Shown: piece by piece, positions 1 to 6,666 of the stretch
Position numbering within the stretch: the first letter of the stretch is position 1
Layout of the letters: every line of letters starts with the position of its first letter
Assembly: GCA_030606585.1 (NCBI GenBank)
Contig: JAUWGD010000057.1
Coordinates: forward strand, 1-10,181
Direction of reading: 5' to 3'
Source: Dehalococcoidales bacterium
GTDB taxonomy: Bacteria > Chloroflexota > Dehalococcoidia > Dehalococcoidales > RBG-16-60-22
DNA length: 10,181 nucleotides
The notes under the pieces: generated by a model
What the model was told of the DNA's origin: nothing
What the model saw: the letters and a program-made list of their open reading frames with translations, nothing else
Databases searched by the model: none
Program-made: the position numbers and the translations under genes

Positions 1-315
1 ACCCCGGGCTACTCCAAAGTGACCATGAAGCTGACGCCCGACCATATGAATTTCAACAGCCTTGTGTTCGGGGGAATCGTTATGTCCGTAGCCGACCAGG
101 CCTTCGCCTACGCCACGAACTCGCTGGTAAGCCCCAGCATCGCCACCCAGTTCAACATCCACCTGATTGCCGGGGCCAGCCCGGGCGACGAACTCATAGC
201 CGAATGCCGGGTAATCAAGAGCGGACGGCGTATCGGCGTATCCGAAATGACGGTGACCAACCAGGACGGCAAGCTCATTGCCAAGGCCTCCGGCACTACC
301 GTTACCACGGCGTGA
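1..315 (+). CDS. PaaI-like hotdog-fold acyl-CoA thioesterase, 5' end cut by window edge
   Basis: The reading frame is open from base 1 and ends at TGA 313-315. The gene therefore starts left of the window, and the GTG at 19 is probably not its start. The 104 visible residues cover most of a roughly 130-150 residue hotdog protein. The pattern of an Asn, a GG pair and then an ADxAFAYAxNS helix (window residues N17, G24-G25, D32-S41) is that of the PaaI/4HBT family, where the Asp (D32) is the usual catalytic residue. The C-terminal strands (GDELIAECRVIKSGRRIGVS and on) also fit. Such enzymes hydrolyse acyl-CoA thioesters in the cytoplasm, often releasing CoA from dead-end aromatic or fatty esters. 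One oddity is that the His of the PaaI HGG motif is Phe here (FGG, F23). FGG does occur in other hotdog acyl-CoA thioesterases (YciA/ACOT type), so activity is still likely. It is co-directional with the CoA ligases downstream, but a 291-bp gap separates them. Confidence 0.82.
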   Translation, partial: TPGYSKVTMKLTPDHMNFNSLVFGGIVMSVADQAFAYATNSLVSPSIATQFNIHLIAGASPGDELIAECRVIKSGRRIGVSEMTVTNQDGKLIAKASGTTVTTA

Positions 316-347
316 TTACAGCATATCCCGTCTCAGCCTCAATTGAA

Positions 348-377
348 TTGACAGGACGGCGTTCTGTATGGTAAGCT
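348..377 (+). promoter_or_regulatory. Candidate sigma70 promoter upstream of the acyl-CoA ligase leader
   Basis: A perfect TTGACA (348-353) is followed after 18 bp by TAAGCT (372-377), a poor -10 with only three of six consensus bases. If used, it would give a leader of over 200 nt that includes the hairpins at 464-573 before the ligase start at 607. The perfect -35 may be chance, given the weak -10. Confidence 0.3.
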
Positions 378-519
378 ATGCCGTTGTTTAGCCTGTATGA
401 AAGTGGAACGTAAATGACCATCATTCGCAGTGAACTGGAGAACCCGAAATTCATCTTTACCAGGCGCACAGGAGGTGCGCGTGGGAGGTTTGAAGATTTA
501 CTGTTAGATTGATAGACTA

Positions 520-548
520 TTGCTGTTTTGCAATCAAAGGGTTATAGA
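520..548 (+). promoter_or_regulatory. Weak alternative promoter proximal to the acyl-CoA ligase
   Basis: TTGCTG (520-525) and TATAGA (543-548) are spaced by 17 bp, giving three and four consensus matches. It would start transcription near 555, inside the downstream hairpin, and so bypass most of the structured leader. It is weak and is offered only as the nearest candidate to the ATG at 607. Confidence 0.2.
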
Positions 549-573
549 TTACCTCCCACAGCCGGGAGGTAAT
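548..573 (+). terminator. 10-bp perfect hairpin, attenuator-like, weak U-tract
   Basis: The stem is 548-557 with 564-573 and the loop is ACAGCC. It is followed by an AT-rich but not U-only stretch (574-585), so it is a poor classical intrinsic terminator. It ends 33 nt before the ligase ATG. It may be an attenuator, the end signal of the upstream thioesterase transcript, or a structure that presents or hides the GGGAGGT sequence. Confidence 0.3.
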
Positions 574-606
574 TCAATTTATTAAGGTAAAAAACTTTCA
601 GACAGT

Positions 607-2499
607 ATGGAAAAAAGAGAAACCATTCCGCAGATTATCAAAAGCAACCGCGACAGGTGGGGTCCCCGGATTGCCATGTCCATGAAGATGTTCGGCGTCT
701 GGCACAGGTACAGCTGGCAGGACTACTACGACAACGTCAAATACTTCTCGCTGGGCATGATAAGCCTCGGGCTTGAGAGCGGTGACGTGGTCTGCATCAT
801 AGGGGATAACGAACCGCAGTGGTTCTGGGGCGAGTTCGCCACTCAGGCAGCCGGAGGCATCGCCACGGGAATTTTCGTGGACTCTATTCCGTCAGAAGTA
901 AAATACGTCGCCGAGCACTCCGACGCCAAATTCGCTATCGTTAACGACCAGGAGCAGACGGATAAGTTCCTGGAAATCAAGGACGAGTTGCCCCTGTTGA
1001 AAAAGGTCATCTACTGGGACCCGAAGGGACTGCGTAACTATGAAGACTCCATACTCATCAGCTTCGATGAGGTATTAGAACTGGGTAAGGAATACGAGAA
1101 GGAACACCCCGGCCTTTTCGAAGAGAACGTGGAGGCGGGTAAAGGCGAGGATATCGCCTTTATTTACTACACATCGGGGACGACCGGCCTCCCCAAGGGC
1201 GCCATGCTCAACCACCGCGCCCTGATAACCACAGCCGAGGGGTTTGTCGACCGCTACCCGCTGGACGAAAACGACGACCTGATTTCCAACTTCCCGGCGG
1301 CCTGGGTCGGCGACAGCTACTTCGCCACCATCCCGCATTTACTGTCCGGCGCCAAGCTCAACTTCCCCGAGGAGCCGGAAACAATCGCCGAAGATACGCG
1401 GGAGGTGGGCCCGAACTTCGTTATCTACGGCCCGCGACAGTGGGAGGGGCTGGTCAGCGAAATACAGGTAAAGATGGTGGACGCCAATCCCCTGAAACGA
1501 TTCACCTACAACCTGTTCCTGCCGGTAGGACATAAAATCGCCGATATCAAGTTCGAGGGCAAAACGCCCAACCTGTTCTGGCGTATTCTCCATCAAATCG
1601 CCTATTTAGCTTTATTCCGGCCGCTCAAGGACCGGCTGGGACTGAGCAAGGTCAGGTTCGCCGTAACGGGGAGCTCGGTGCTTAGCCTGGATACCTTCCG
1701 CCTCATCCATGCCATCGGCGTTGAGCTCAGGCAGTGCTACGCCAGTACTGAAGCCGGCTTAATATCATCCCATGGTAAAGGTGAAATTAAATTCGAGAGC
1801 GTCGGCAGGCCGGCACTCGGTACTTCACTAAAAATAACCAAAGAAGGCGAACTCCTGGTAAACAGCGATTGCATGTTCACGGGTTACCATAAAAACGAGG
1901 AGAAAACGGCGGAAACCCTCATAGACGGCTGGTGCCACACCGGGGACGCCGTCAACATCAACGAGCAGGGGCACCTGATATTCATGGACCGTCTGGAACA
2001 CATGGGCCAGTTGAAGTCGGGCGCCAAGTACGCACCCCAGTACATAGAAGGCAGGCTCAGGTTCAGTCCGTATATCAAAGACGCTATGGTCATAGGAGGC
2101 AAGGACAAAGACTATGTCTCGGCCATAGTAAATATAGATTTTGCCATGGTGGGTAAATGGGCGGAACGCCACCGCATTCCTTACACTACATTTGTCGACC
2201 TCTCCCAGAAGAAAGCGGTGGCCGACCTCGTACGGCAGGACCTGGAGCGGGTTAACGGCTATCTGCCGGAGCAGTCCCGCGTGCAGAAATTCGTCCTGCT
2301 GCACAAGGAGTTCGACCCCGATGAAGCCGAGCTCACGCGAACCCGGAAGCTGCGAAGAGAGTTCATGGAAGAACGATATAAGAATTTAATCGACGCTTTA
2401 TACGGCAACAAGGATGAAGTGGACGTACAGGCGGCGGTGACCTACAGAGACGGCCGGAAAGGGCAGGTAACCACGAGCGTTCAGGTAAGGGATATTTAG
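607..2499 (+). CDS. AMP-forming acyl-CoA ligase (long-chain fatty acid-CoA ligase family)
   Basis: It activates a carboxylic acid with ATP to an acyl-AMP and then a CoA thioester in the cytoplasm. The 630 residues carry the adenylate-forming core in order: P-loop TSGTTGLPKG (189-198), the YxSTE motif as YASTEAG (378-384), GWCHTGD (441-447), the hinge D461-R462, and a C-terminal LTRTRKLRR segment whose K581 is the likely catalytic Lys. The stretch after the hinge (LKSG, YAPQYIE, FSPYIKDA) is typical of the ligase subfamily that sits next to Liv-type ABC transporters rather than of classical FadD. ATG 607 is the only in-frame start before a stop at 583, but its ribosome site is poor: the nearest AAGG (584-587) is 19 nt away, which fits control through the structured leader. 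Twenty bases separate it from the permease gene, so it probably heads the transport operon. The substrate (fatty, aromatic or branched acid) is not predictable here. Confidence 0.93.
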   Translation: MEKRETIPQIIKSNRDRWGPRIAMSMKMFGVWHRYSWQDYYDNVKYFSLGMISLGLESGDVVCIIGDNEPQWFWGEFATQAAGGIATGIFVDSIPSEVKYVAEHSDAKFAIVNDQEQTDKFLEIKDELPLLKKVIYWDPKGLRNYEDSILISFDEVLELGKEYEKEHPGLFEENVEAGKGEDIAFIYYTSGTTGLPKGAMLNHRALITTAEGFVDRYPLDENDDLISNFPAAWVGDSYFATIPHLLSGAKLNFPEEPETIAEDTREVGPNFVIYGPRQWEGLVSEIQVKMVDANPLKRFTYNLFLPVGHKIADIKFEGKTPNLFWRILHQIAYLALFRPLKDRLGLSKVRFAVTGSSVLSLDTFRLIHAIGVELRQCYASTEAGLISSHGKGEIKFESVGRPALGTSLKITKEGELLVNSDCMFTGYHKNEEKTAETLIDGWCHTGDAVNINEQGHLIFMDRLEHMGQLKSGAKYAPQYIEGRLRFSPYIKDAMVIGGKDKDYVSAIVNIDFAMVGKWAERHRIPYTTFVDLSQKKAVADLVRQDLERVNGYLPEQSRVQKFVLLHKEFDPDEAELTRTRKLRREFMEERYKNLIDALYGNKDEVDVQAAVTYRDGRKGQVTTSVQVRDI

Positions 2500-2519
2500 G
2501 GAAAGGGGCATACTGATAA

Positions 2520-3404
2520 ATGGCTGAGTTACTCCAGTTTGTTATCACCGGCTTATCGGTGGGCATGGTCTATTCACTCATCGCCCTGGGATTCGTCCTT
2601 GTCTGGAAATCGAGCAGCGTGGCCAACCTCGCCCTGGGGCAGATAGTGCTGATTTCTTCATGGTTTACCTACTCGATGCTGGCACAGGCCGAGTTGCCCG
2701 TTTATATAGCGTTTCCCCTGGTTGTCCTCTTCGCCATGTTCCTGGGGTGGGTAATCGAACGGTTCGCCCTGCGCCCGCTCATCGCCCAGCCCATTCTATC
2801 GCTTATCGCGGTAACGCTGGGGATAGGCTATTTTATCGAAGGTGTGATAACATTCATCTGGCCCTGGAGCGTTGACGCTCTGCCCCGCCTTTTCCCCAGG
2901 GAAGTAATCCATATCGGCCCGGCGGTCATTTCCCAGGAATACGTATGGGTAATCGTCATCTGCCTGGTGGTATTCGTTTTGCTGACCGTGTTCTTCCGCT
3001 ACCATAAGATGGGTATTGCCATGCGAGCTACCGCCGACGACCAGATGGCGGTGCAGGCCTGCGGCATCCCGGTGACCAGAGTCTTCTCCACATCATGGAT
3101 GTTTGCCTGCTGCGTGGCGGCTATCGGCGGTATTTTAATATCCAGTATCGGTGGTATCACCCACGGGCTGGTCGAAACCGGCCTGAAAGCATTCTCCGTG
3201 GTGATACTCGGCGGCCTGGACTCATTCGCCGGCGCTATCATCGCCGGCCCCATCATCGGGCTTGCCGAGAGTCTCGGCGGCGGCTATCTCACGCCGTATA
3301 TCTGGGCCGGGGTCAAGGATATCATACCCTTCGTTATTATCATTATCGTCATGTGCATCAAACCCTACGGACTGTTCGGAGAGGAGCGTATCGAGAGGAT
3401 ATAA
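2520..3404 (+). CDS. livH: Branched-chain-type ABC transporter permease LivH
   Basis: This inner-membrane permease of the hydrophobic amino acid transporter (HAAT) class pairs with LivM to form the channel. The 294 residues match the usual length. The N-terminus has the LivH hallmark GMVYSLIALGFVLVWKSS with AxGQ shortly after. A cytoplasmic coupling segment MRATADDQMAVQACGI lies about two thirds along, followed by AFSVVILGGLDSFAGAIIAGP, and the protein ends KPYGLFGEE, the typical LivH tail. Long hydrophobic stretches throughout fit about eight membrane segments. The start ATG follows TGATAA and is preceded by GGAAAGGGG (2500-2508) at good spacing. The next gene, livM, begins right after this stop codon, so the two are translated together. 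Family members move branched-chain amino acids, amides, urea or aromatic acids; the neighbouring CoA ligases favour an organic acid here, by inference. Confidence 0.93.
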   Translation: MAELLQFVITGLSVGMVYSLIALGFVLVWKSSSVANLALGQIVLISSWFTYSMLAQAELPVYIAFPLVVLFAMFLGWVIERFALRPLIAQPILSLIAVTLGIGYFIEGVITFIWPWSVDALPRLFPREVIHIGPAVISQEYVWVIVICLVVFVLLTVFFRYHKMGIAMRATADDQMAVQACGIPVTRVFSTSWMFACCVAAIGGILISSIGGITHGLVETGLKAFSVVILGGLDSFAGAIIAGPIIGLAESLGGGYLTPYIWAGVKDIIPFVIIIIVMCIKPYGLFGEERIERI

Positions 3405-4457
3405 ATGAGTTTACCGTGCGGAACCCGTAATTATAACTACGCCGAAGACATGGGCATAGTACGCACCAAGACCCACTGGGTGCTGCTCATCGCCTTTCTC
3501 GTTATTCTCTTCACGGCCCCGCTATACTTCGGCAACTACTGGCTGGGAGTATTCAATCTGATTGGCATCACCCTCATCGCGGCTATCGGACTGAATATCC
3601 TGGTTGGCTACTGCGGGCAGCTGTCCATCGGACATGCCGGTTTTATCGCCGTGGGGGCCTATACCGCCGCCATACTGACCAATCGGCTGGAGATGCCTTT
3701 CCTGGTCGGACTCATCGGCGCCGGGGTTGTTTCCGGACTCATCGGTATTATCTTCGGTCTGCCTTCGGTACGTGTTAAGGGCTTCTACCTGGCTATTACC
3801 ACCATCGCCGCCCAGTTCATCATTATCTGGGTCATCAATCACTGGAGTTTGACCGGCGGATTCGTCGGCATCAAGGTACCCTATGCCTCCATAGGCGGCC
3901 TGGTCTTCCGCAGCGAATCGAGCCAGTTTTACCTTATCATTATCATCGCCGCCCTGTGTGTCTTCTTTGCCAAGAACCTGGCCAGGACGAAGGTGGGCAG
4001 GGCATTTATCGCCATCCGTGATAACGACCTTGCCGCCGAGGTCATGGGCGTCAACCTCCTTTATTACAAATTGCTGGCATTCTTCATCGGCTGCTTCTTC
4101 GCCGGTATTGCCGGAGCTCTGCTTGCCCACTGGATAGGATTTCTCAACGCCGAGCAGTTCAGCTTTACGGAGTCGATTCTTTACGTCGGCATGATTATCA
4201 TCGGCGGACTGGGCACTTCCATAGGCCCTATCTTCGGGGTCATATTTATCAGAATTCTACAGCAGCTACTTACCATGGAACTGGTCCCATTTCTGGAGAG
4301 CACTTTTACCAATTTCCCGGCGGGATTCGCCACCGGTGTTACCCCGATGCTCTTCGGACTGGTAATAGTGCTTTTCCTGATACTGGAGCCGCGGGGACTG
4401 GCTCACCGCTGGGCACTTTTCAAATCGGCCTACCGATTATGGCCGTTCTCATACTAA
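3405..4457 (+). CDS. livM: Branched-chain-type ABC transporter permease LivM
   Basis: This is the second channel subunit of the HAAT importer, 350 residues and strongly hydrophobic. LivM signatures are GYCGQLSIGHAGFIAVGAYTA near residues 65-85, the coupling helix AIRDNDLAAEVMGVNLLYYKL, and IIIGGLGTSIGPIFG before the final helices. The tail EPRGLAHRW with terminal LWPFSY recurs in LivM proteins from anaerobic bacterial clusters. The ATG at 3405 abuts the livH stop with no gap and has AGAGGA (3394-3399) inside the end of livH. This start is preferred over the in-frame ATG at 3450 because the residues before it (PCGT, then YAEDM) belong to a conserved N-terminus of this subfamily. An 80-nt spacer separates it from the binding-protein gene. 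Confidence 0.93.
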   Translation: MSLPCGTRNYNYAEDMGIVRTKTHWVLLIAFLVILFTAPLYFGNYWLGVFNLIGITLIAAIGLNILVGYCGQLSIGHAGFIAVGAYTAAILTNRLEMPFLVGLIGAGVVSGLIGIIFGLPSVRVKGFYLAITTIAAQFIIIWVINHWSLTGGFVGIKVPYASIGGLVFRSESSQFYLIIIIAALCVFFAKNLARTKVGRAFIAIRDNDLAAEVMGVNLLYYKLLAFFIGCFFAGIAGALLAHWIGFLNAEQFSFTESILYVGMIIIGGLGTSIGPIFGVIFIRILQQLLTMELVPFLESTFTNFPAGFATGVTPMLFGLVIVLFLILEPRGLAHRWALFKSAYRLWPFSY

Positions 4458-4524
4458 TAAATGAAGGGGGTGTGGTTTATGTAGTTCCAAGGCTGGTAAA
4501 ATACAACAAACCGATTAATCCTTA

Positions 4525-4533
4525 AGAGGAGGG
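4525..4533 (+). promoter_or_regulatory. Strong ribosome binding site for the solute-binding protein
   Basis: AGAGGAGGG ends 4 nt before the ATG at 4538. It is the best Shine-Dalgarno of the transport operon and fits the need for more binding protein than permease. Confidence 0.7.
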
Positions 4534-4537
4534 AAAA

Positions 4538-5803
4538 ATGAATAACAAGCGACTGGTTATTGCCATTATCATCTGCCTGGCGTTGATGGTTGCCGCGCTG
4601 CCCTTACTCAGCGCATGCGGTGAACCTGACACAGAAGGCAAAACGTTAAAAATAGGCATCACCACCCCGACGACCGGACCCGCTGCCGAAAAGGGTGCCC
4701 CGATGGGGCATGGCAACCTCGACTGTATTAAGTACGTCAATGAAGAACTCGGCGGCGTTAACGGGTACCAGGTAGAAGTTGTCTGGCTGGACAACGGCTA
4801 CGATGCCGCCAAAGTAGCCACCATAGTCAAGAGGTTCATGAATGAAGGCTGCCTGCTTTATTCCACTTCTTCATCGGCCATGATGGCGGCGTCCATGGAA
4901 ATCGCCAACCGCGCCGGTTTTCCGGGTATCGCTGCCTTTTCCTCACCCATACTCTACCGTCCCCCGCAGCATATCTACGGGCAGATGCCTGATTACGGGG
5001 ACGATTTCCTGGTATTCGCAGAATACTACATGGATAATATCTGGAAGGGGACAGGCAAGCCTAAGATGGCGATGCACCTGCTGGCCAACACCACCGGTTA
5101 CGGGGCCAGGGATGCCGCCACGGCTTTTGCCGAGGAACTGGGCATTGAAATTATTGCCACCGAAGAGCATTCCAAGACCACGACCTCAGAGATGGAGTCG
5201 CTGACTAGAGTCAAGGCGTTGAACCCGGATGTCCTTTATATCTCCAGCACACCGGCGCCCACCGCCTTGATTGTGAAAAACGCCTATGAGCTGGGCATGT
5301 TCCCCGGCATCACCATCGGTTCGGGCCACGCCGGTTTTACCAAGGCTCTGATTGACATCGCCGGAGCCGACATTACCGAGGGCGTTTACGGTGTATTCCC
5401 CACGGTAAACTGGGGCGATGACGTTGACGGCATGGCCAAGATGACCGAGTACATTAATGAGTATCACCCGAACGATGCCGGCAACATGGACTACATTACC
5501 ACCTGGGCGCAGAGTCTCATCATGGTCGAAATCCTGCGGGTAGCACTTGATAACGCCGGTTACGACGCGCTGGCTGCGGGCGATGCCGCTTCCTGGAAAG
5601 CCCTGGAGGAACAGGGTATCCAGAAGCTGAAGAACTATGATGTCGACGGGCTGCACGGTCCGGTGAGCTATACGCCGGGTGACAACCGCCTGTCGAAATC
5701 CGTACGCGTCTTCCAGGTTCAGGGCGGTGAGATTACACCGCTGACCGACTGGATTGATGCCCCGATGGTTGCATACGAAGACTTCGAATGGTTCGGAAAT
5801 TAA
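4538..5803 (+). CDS. livK: Lipoprotein solute-binding protein of the Liv-type ABC importer
   Basis: This extracytoplasmic receptor delivers ligand to LivHM. The N-terminus is a lipoprotein signal: a short basic start (KR), a hydrophobic core, then the lipobox L24-S25-A26-C27. The mature protein is therefore lipid-anchored at C27, as expected in monoderms and also common elsewhere. After it, LKIGITTPTTGPAA begins the first lobe of the type I periplasmic-binding fold (Peripla_BP_6). VNEELGGVNGYQVEVVWLDNGYD and VKALNPDVLYIS are typical of Leu/Ile/Val and aromatic-acid receptors. At 421 residues it is longer than E. coli LivK (about 370), as in many HAAT receptors of environmental bacteria. It is the only secreted component seen in the operon. 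The ligand is unknown: amino acids, amides or aromatic acids are all possible. A 12-bp hairpin follows it. Confidence 0.92.
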   Translation: MNNKRLVIAIIICLALMVAALPLLSACGEPDTEGKTLKIGITTPTTGPAAEKGAPMGHGNLDCIKYVNEELGGVNGYQVEVVWLDNGYDAAKVATIVKRFMNEGCLLYSTSSSAMMAASMEIANRAGFPGIAAFSSPILYRPPQHIYGQMPDYGDDFLVFAEYYMDNIWKGTGKPKMAMHLLANTTGYGARDAATAFAEELGIEIIATEEHSKTTTSEMESLTRVKALNPDVLYISSTPAPTALIVKNAYELGMFPGITIGSGHAGFTKALIDIAGADITEGVYGVFPTVNWGDDVDGMAKMTEYINEYHPNDAGNMDYITTWAQSLIMVEILRVALDNAGYDALAAGDAASWKALEEQGIQKLKNYDVDGLHGPVSYTPGDNRLSKSVRVFQVQGGEITPLTDWIDAPMVAYEDFEWFGN

Positions 5804-5824
5804 TAACGAAAAGTAAATAGCACC

Positions 5825-5852
5825 GGGGGCTCCGATTATCATCGGAGCCCCC
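5825..5852 (+). terminator. Perfect 12-bp intercistronic hairpin between livK and livF
   Basis: The stem is 5825-5836 with 5841-5852 and the loop is TATC; it is very GC-rich. The downstream bases (ACCAGGTAGG) hold no U-tract, so it is a poor factor-independent terminator. It more likely stabilises the 3' end of the livK message or causes partial read-through, a known way to raise binding-protein levels over the ATPase subunits. The livF ribosome site begins 4 nt after it. Confidence 0.65.
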
Positions 5853-5874
5853 ACCAGGTAGGAGAGAACCGCAT

Positions 5875-6666
5875 ATGCTCAAGTTGAACAACATTGAGGT
5901 TACTTATCTTAATGTCATACGCGTGTTGCACGGCGTTTCCATGACCGTGGAAGACGGCGCTATCATCGCGTTACTGGGTGCTAACGGTGCCGGTAAAAGC
6001 ACCACCCTCAAGGCGATATCGGGATTGCTCCATATCGAGGAAGGGGAAGTAACCGACGGCAGTATCGAGTGGAACGGCGAGAGAATAGACAAGAAATACG
6101 CCGAAGAGATAGGTAAGATGGGCATTATCCAGGCACTGGAGGGGCGCCATGTCTTCGAGCACCTCAACACCGAGGAAAACCTGATAGTCGGCGCCCATAA
6201 CCGCCGCGACCGCCACGCGGTCAGGCAGGACCTGGAGATGGTCTACGATTACTTCCCGCGCCTGAAGGAGATGCGGCGGAACACGGCCGGTTACCTTTCC
6301 GGCGGCGAGCAGCAGATGCTCGTTATCGGACGGGCGATGATGGCTACCCCCAAACTGATGATGCTGGATGAACCGTCACTGGGGCTGGCACCGCTGCTGG
6401 TCGAAGAAATATACGATATTATCCGGCGATTCAACACCGAGCAGAAAACTTCGGTCTTACTCGTGGAGCAGAATGTCAGGATTGCCTTGAGCATCTCGCA
6501 TTATGGCTATGTAATGGAGAACGGAAGGGTAGTACTCGACGGCACCGCCGATTTCCTGAAAAACAACGAGGACGTTAAAGAGTTTTACATGGGGCTTTCG
6601 GCGCTGGGTACCAAGAAGAGCTACCGCGAGGTGAAGCATTATAAGAGGAGAAAGAGATGGCTGTAA
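5875..6666 (+). CDS. livF: Branched-chain-type ABC transporter ATPase LivF
   Basis: This cytoplasmic ATPase powers import together with LivG. Motifs are Walker A GANGAGKST (35-43), signature LSGGEQQ (141-147) and Walker B MMLDEP with D165 and E166. The H-loop position is Gln (VEQN, Q199), which is normal for LivF and helps tell it from LivG. At 263 residues it is longer than E. coli LivF (about 237) because of a C-terminal tail rich in Lys and Arg ending HYKRRKRWL. The same kind of tail is familiar in LivF proteins encoded next to PaaK-like ligases. AGGTAGGAGAG (5856-5866) is a good ribosome site. The 3' end overlaps the PaaK-like gene by 10 nt, and the tail coding region also carries that gene's ribosome site. 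LivG is not next to it as usual but on the other strand at 7943-8800. Confidence 0.94.
   Translation: MLKLNNIEVTYLNVIRVLHGVSMTVEDGAIIALLGANGAGKSTTLKAISGLLHIEEGEVTDGSIEWNGERIDKKYAEEIGKMGIIQALEGRHVFEHLNTEENLIVGAHNRRDRHAVRQDLEMVYDYFPRLKEMRRNTAGYLSGGEQQMLVIGRAMMATPKLMMLDEPSLGLAPLLVEEIYDIIRRFNTEQKTSVLLVEQNVRIALSISHYGYVMENGRVVLDGTADFLKNNEDVKEFYMGLSALGTKKSYREVKHYKRRKRWL

Larger units (their letters stand above)
464..573 (+). promoter_or_regulatory. Structured 5' leader with mutually exclusive hairpins ahead of the acyl-CoA ligase
   Basis: Several pairings are visible. GCGCAC (464-469) pairs with GTGCGC (475-480). ATTGC (519-523) pairs with GCAAT (530-534). ATTACCTCCC (548-557) pairs perfectly with GGGAGGTAAT (564-573). 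ACCTCCCAC (551-559) can instead pair over nine bases with GTGGGAGGT at 481-489. The same strand therefore has two exclusive partners, the layout of a terminator/antiterminator or an SD-masking switch. No known riboswitch core (T-box, SAM, TPP, glycine) was recognised. The pairings are seen in the sequence; their regulatory role is inferred. Confidence 0.4.

Noticed and set aside
397..416. Six-codon frame ATG 397 overlapping the ATG at 414
   Set aside because: Too short to judge and without a ribosome site. The overlap is suggestive but can easily be chance.
1828..2304. Minus-strand open frame of 158 codons opposite the acyl-CoA ligase
   Set aside because: It is a shadow of conserved ligase motifs on the plus strand, with no sensible operon context.
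3522..4130. Long minus-strand open frame (202 codons) opposite livM
   Set aside because: It is the mirror of livM codons. Its product is rich in Asp, Gly and Gln with no recognisable fold, and livM has clear family motifs.
4461..4484. Seven-codon frame after livM with a GGGGGTG stretch
   Set aside because: No ribosome site and no sign of function. The real signal in this gap is the Shine-Dalgarno at 4525-4533.
5186..5854. Minus-strand open frame of 222 codons opposite the binding-protein gene
   Set aside because: It starts inside the livK-livF hairpin and mirrors livK coding sequence. The plus frame has a lipobox and family motifs.
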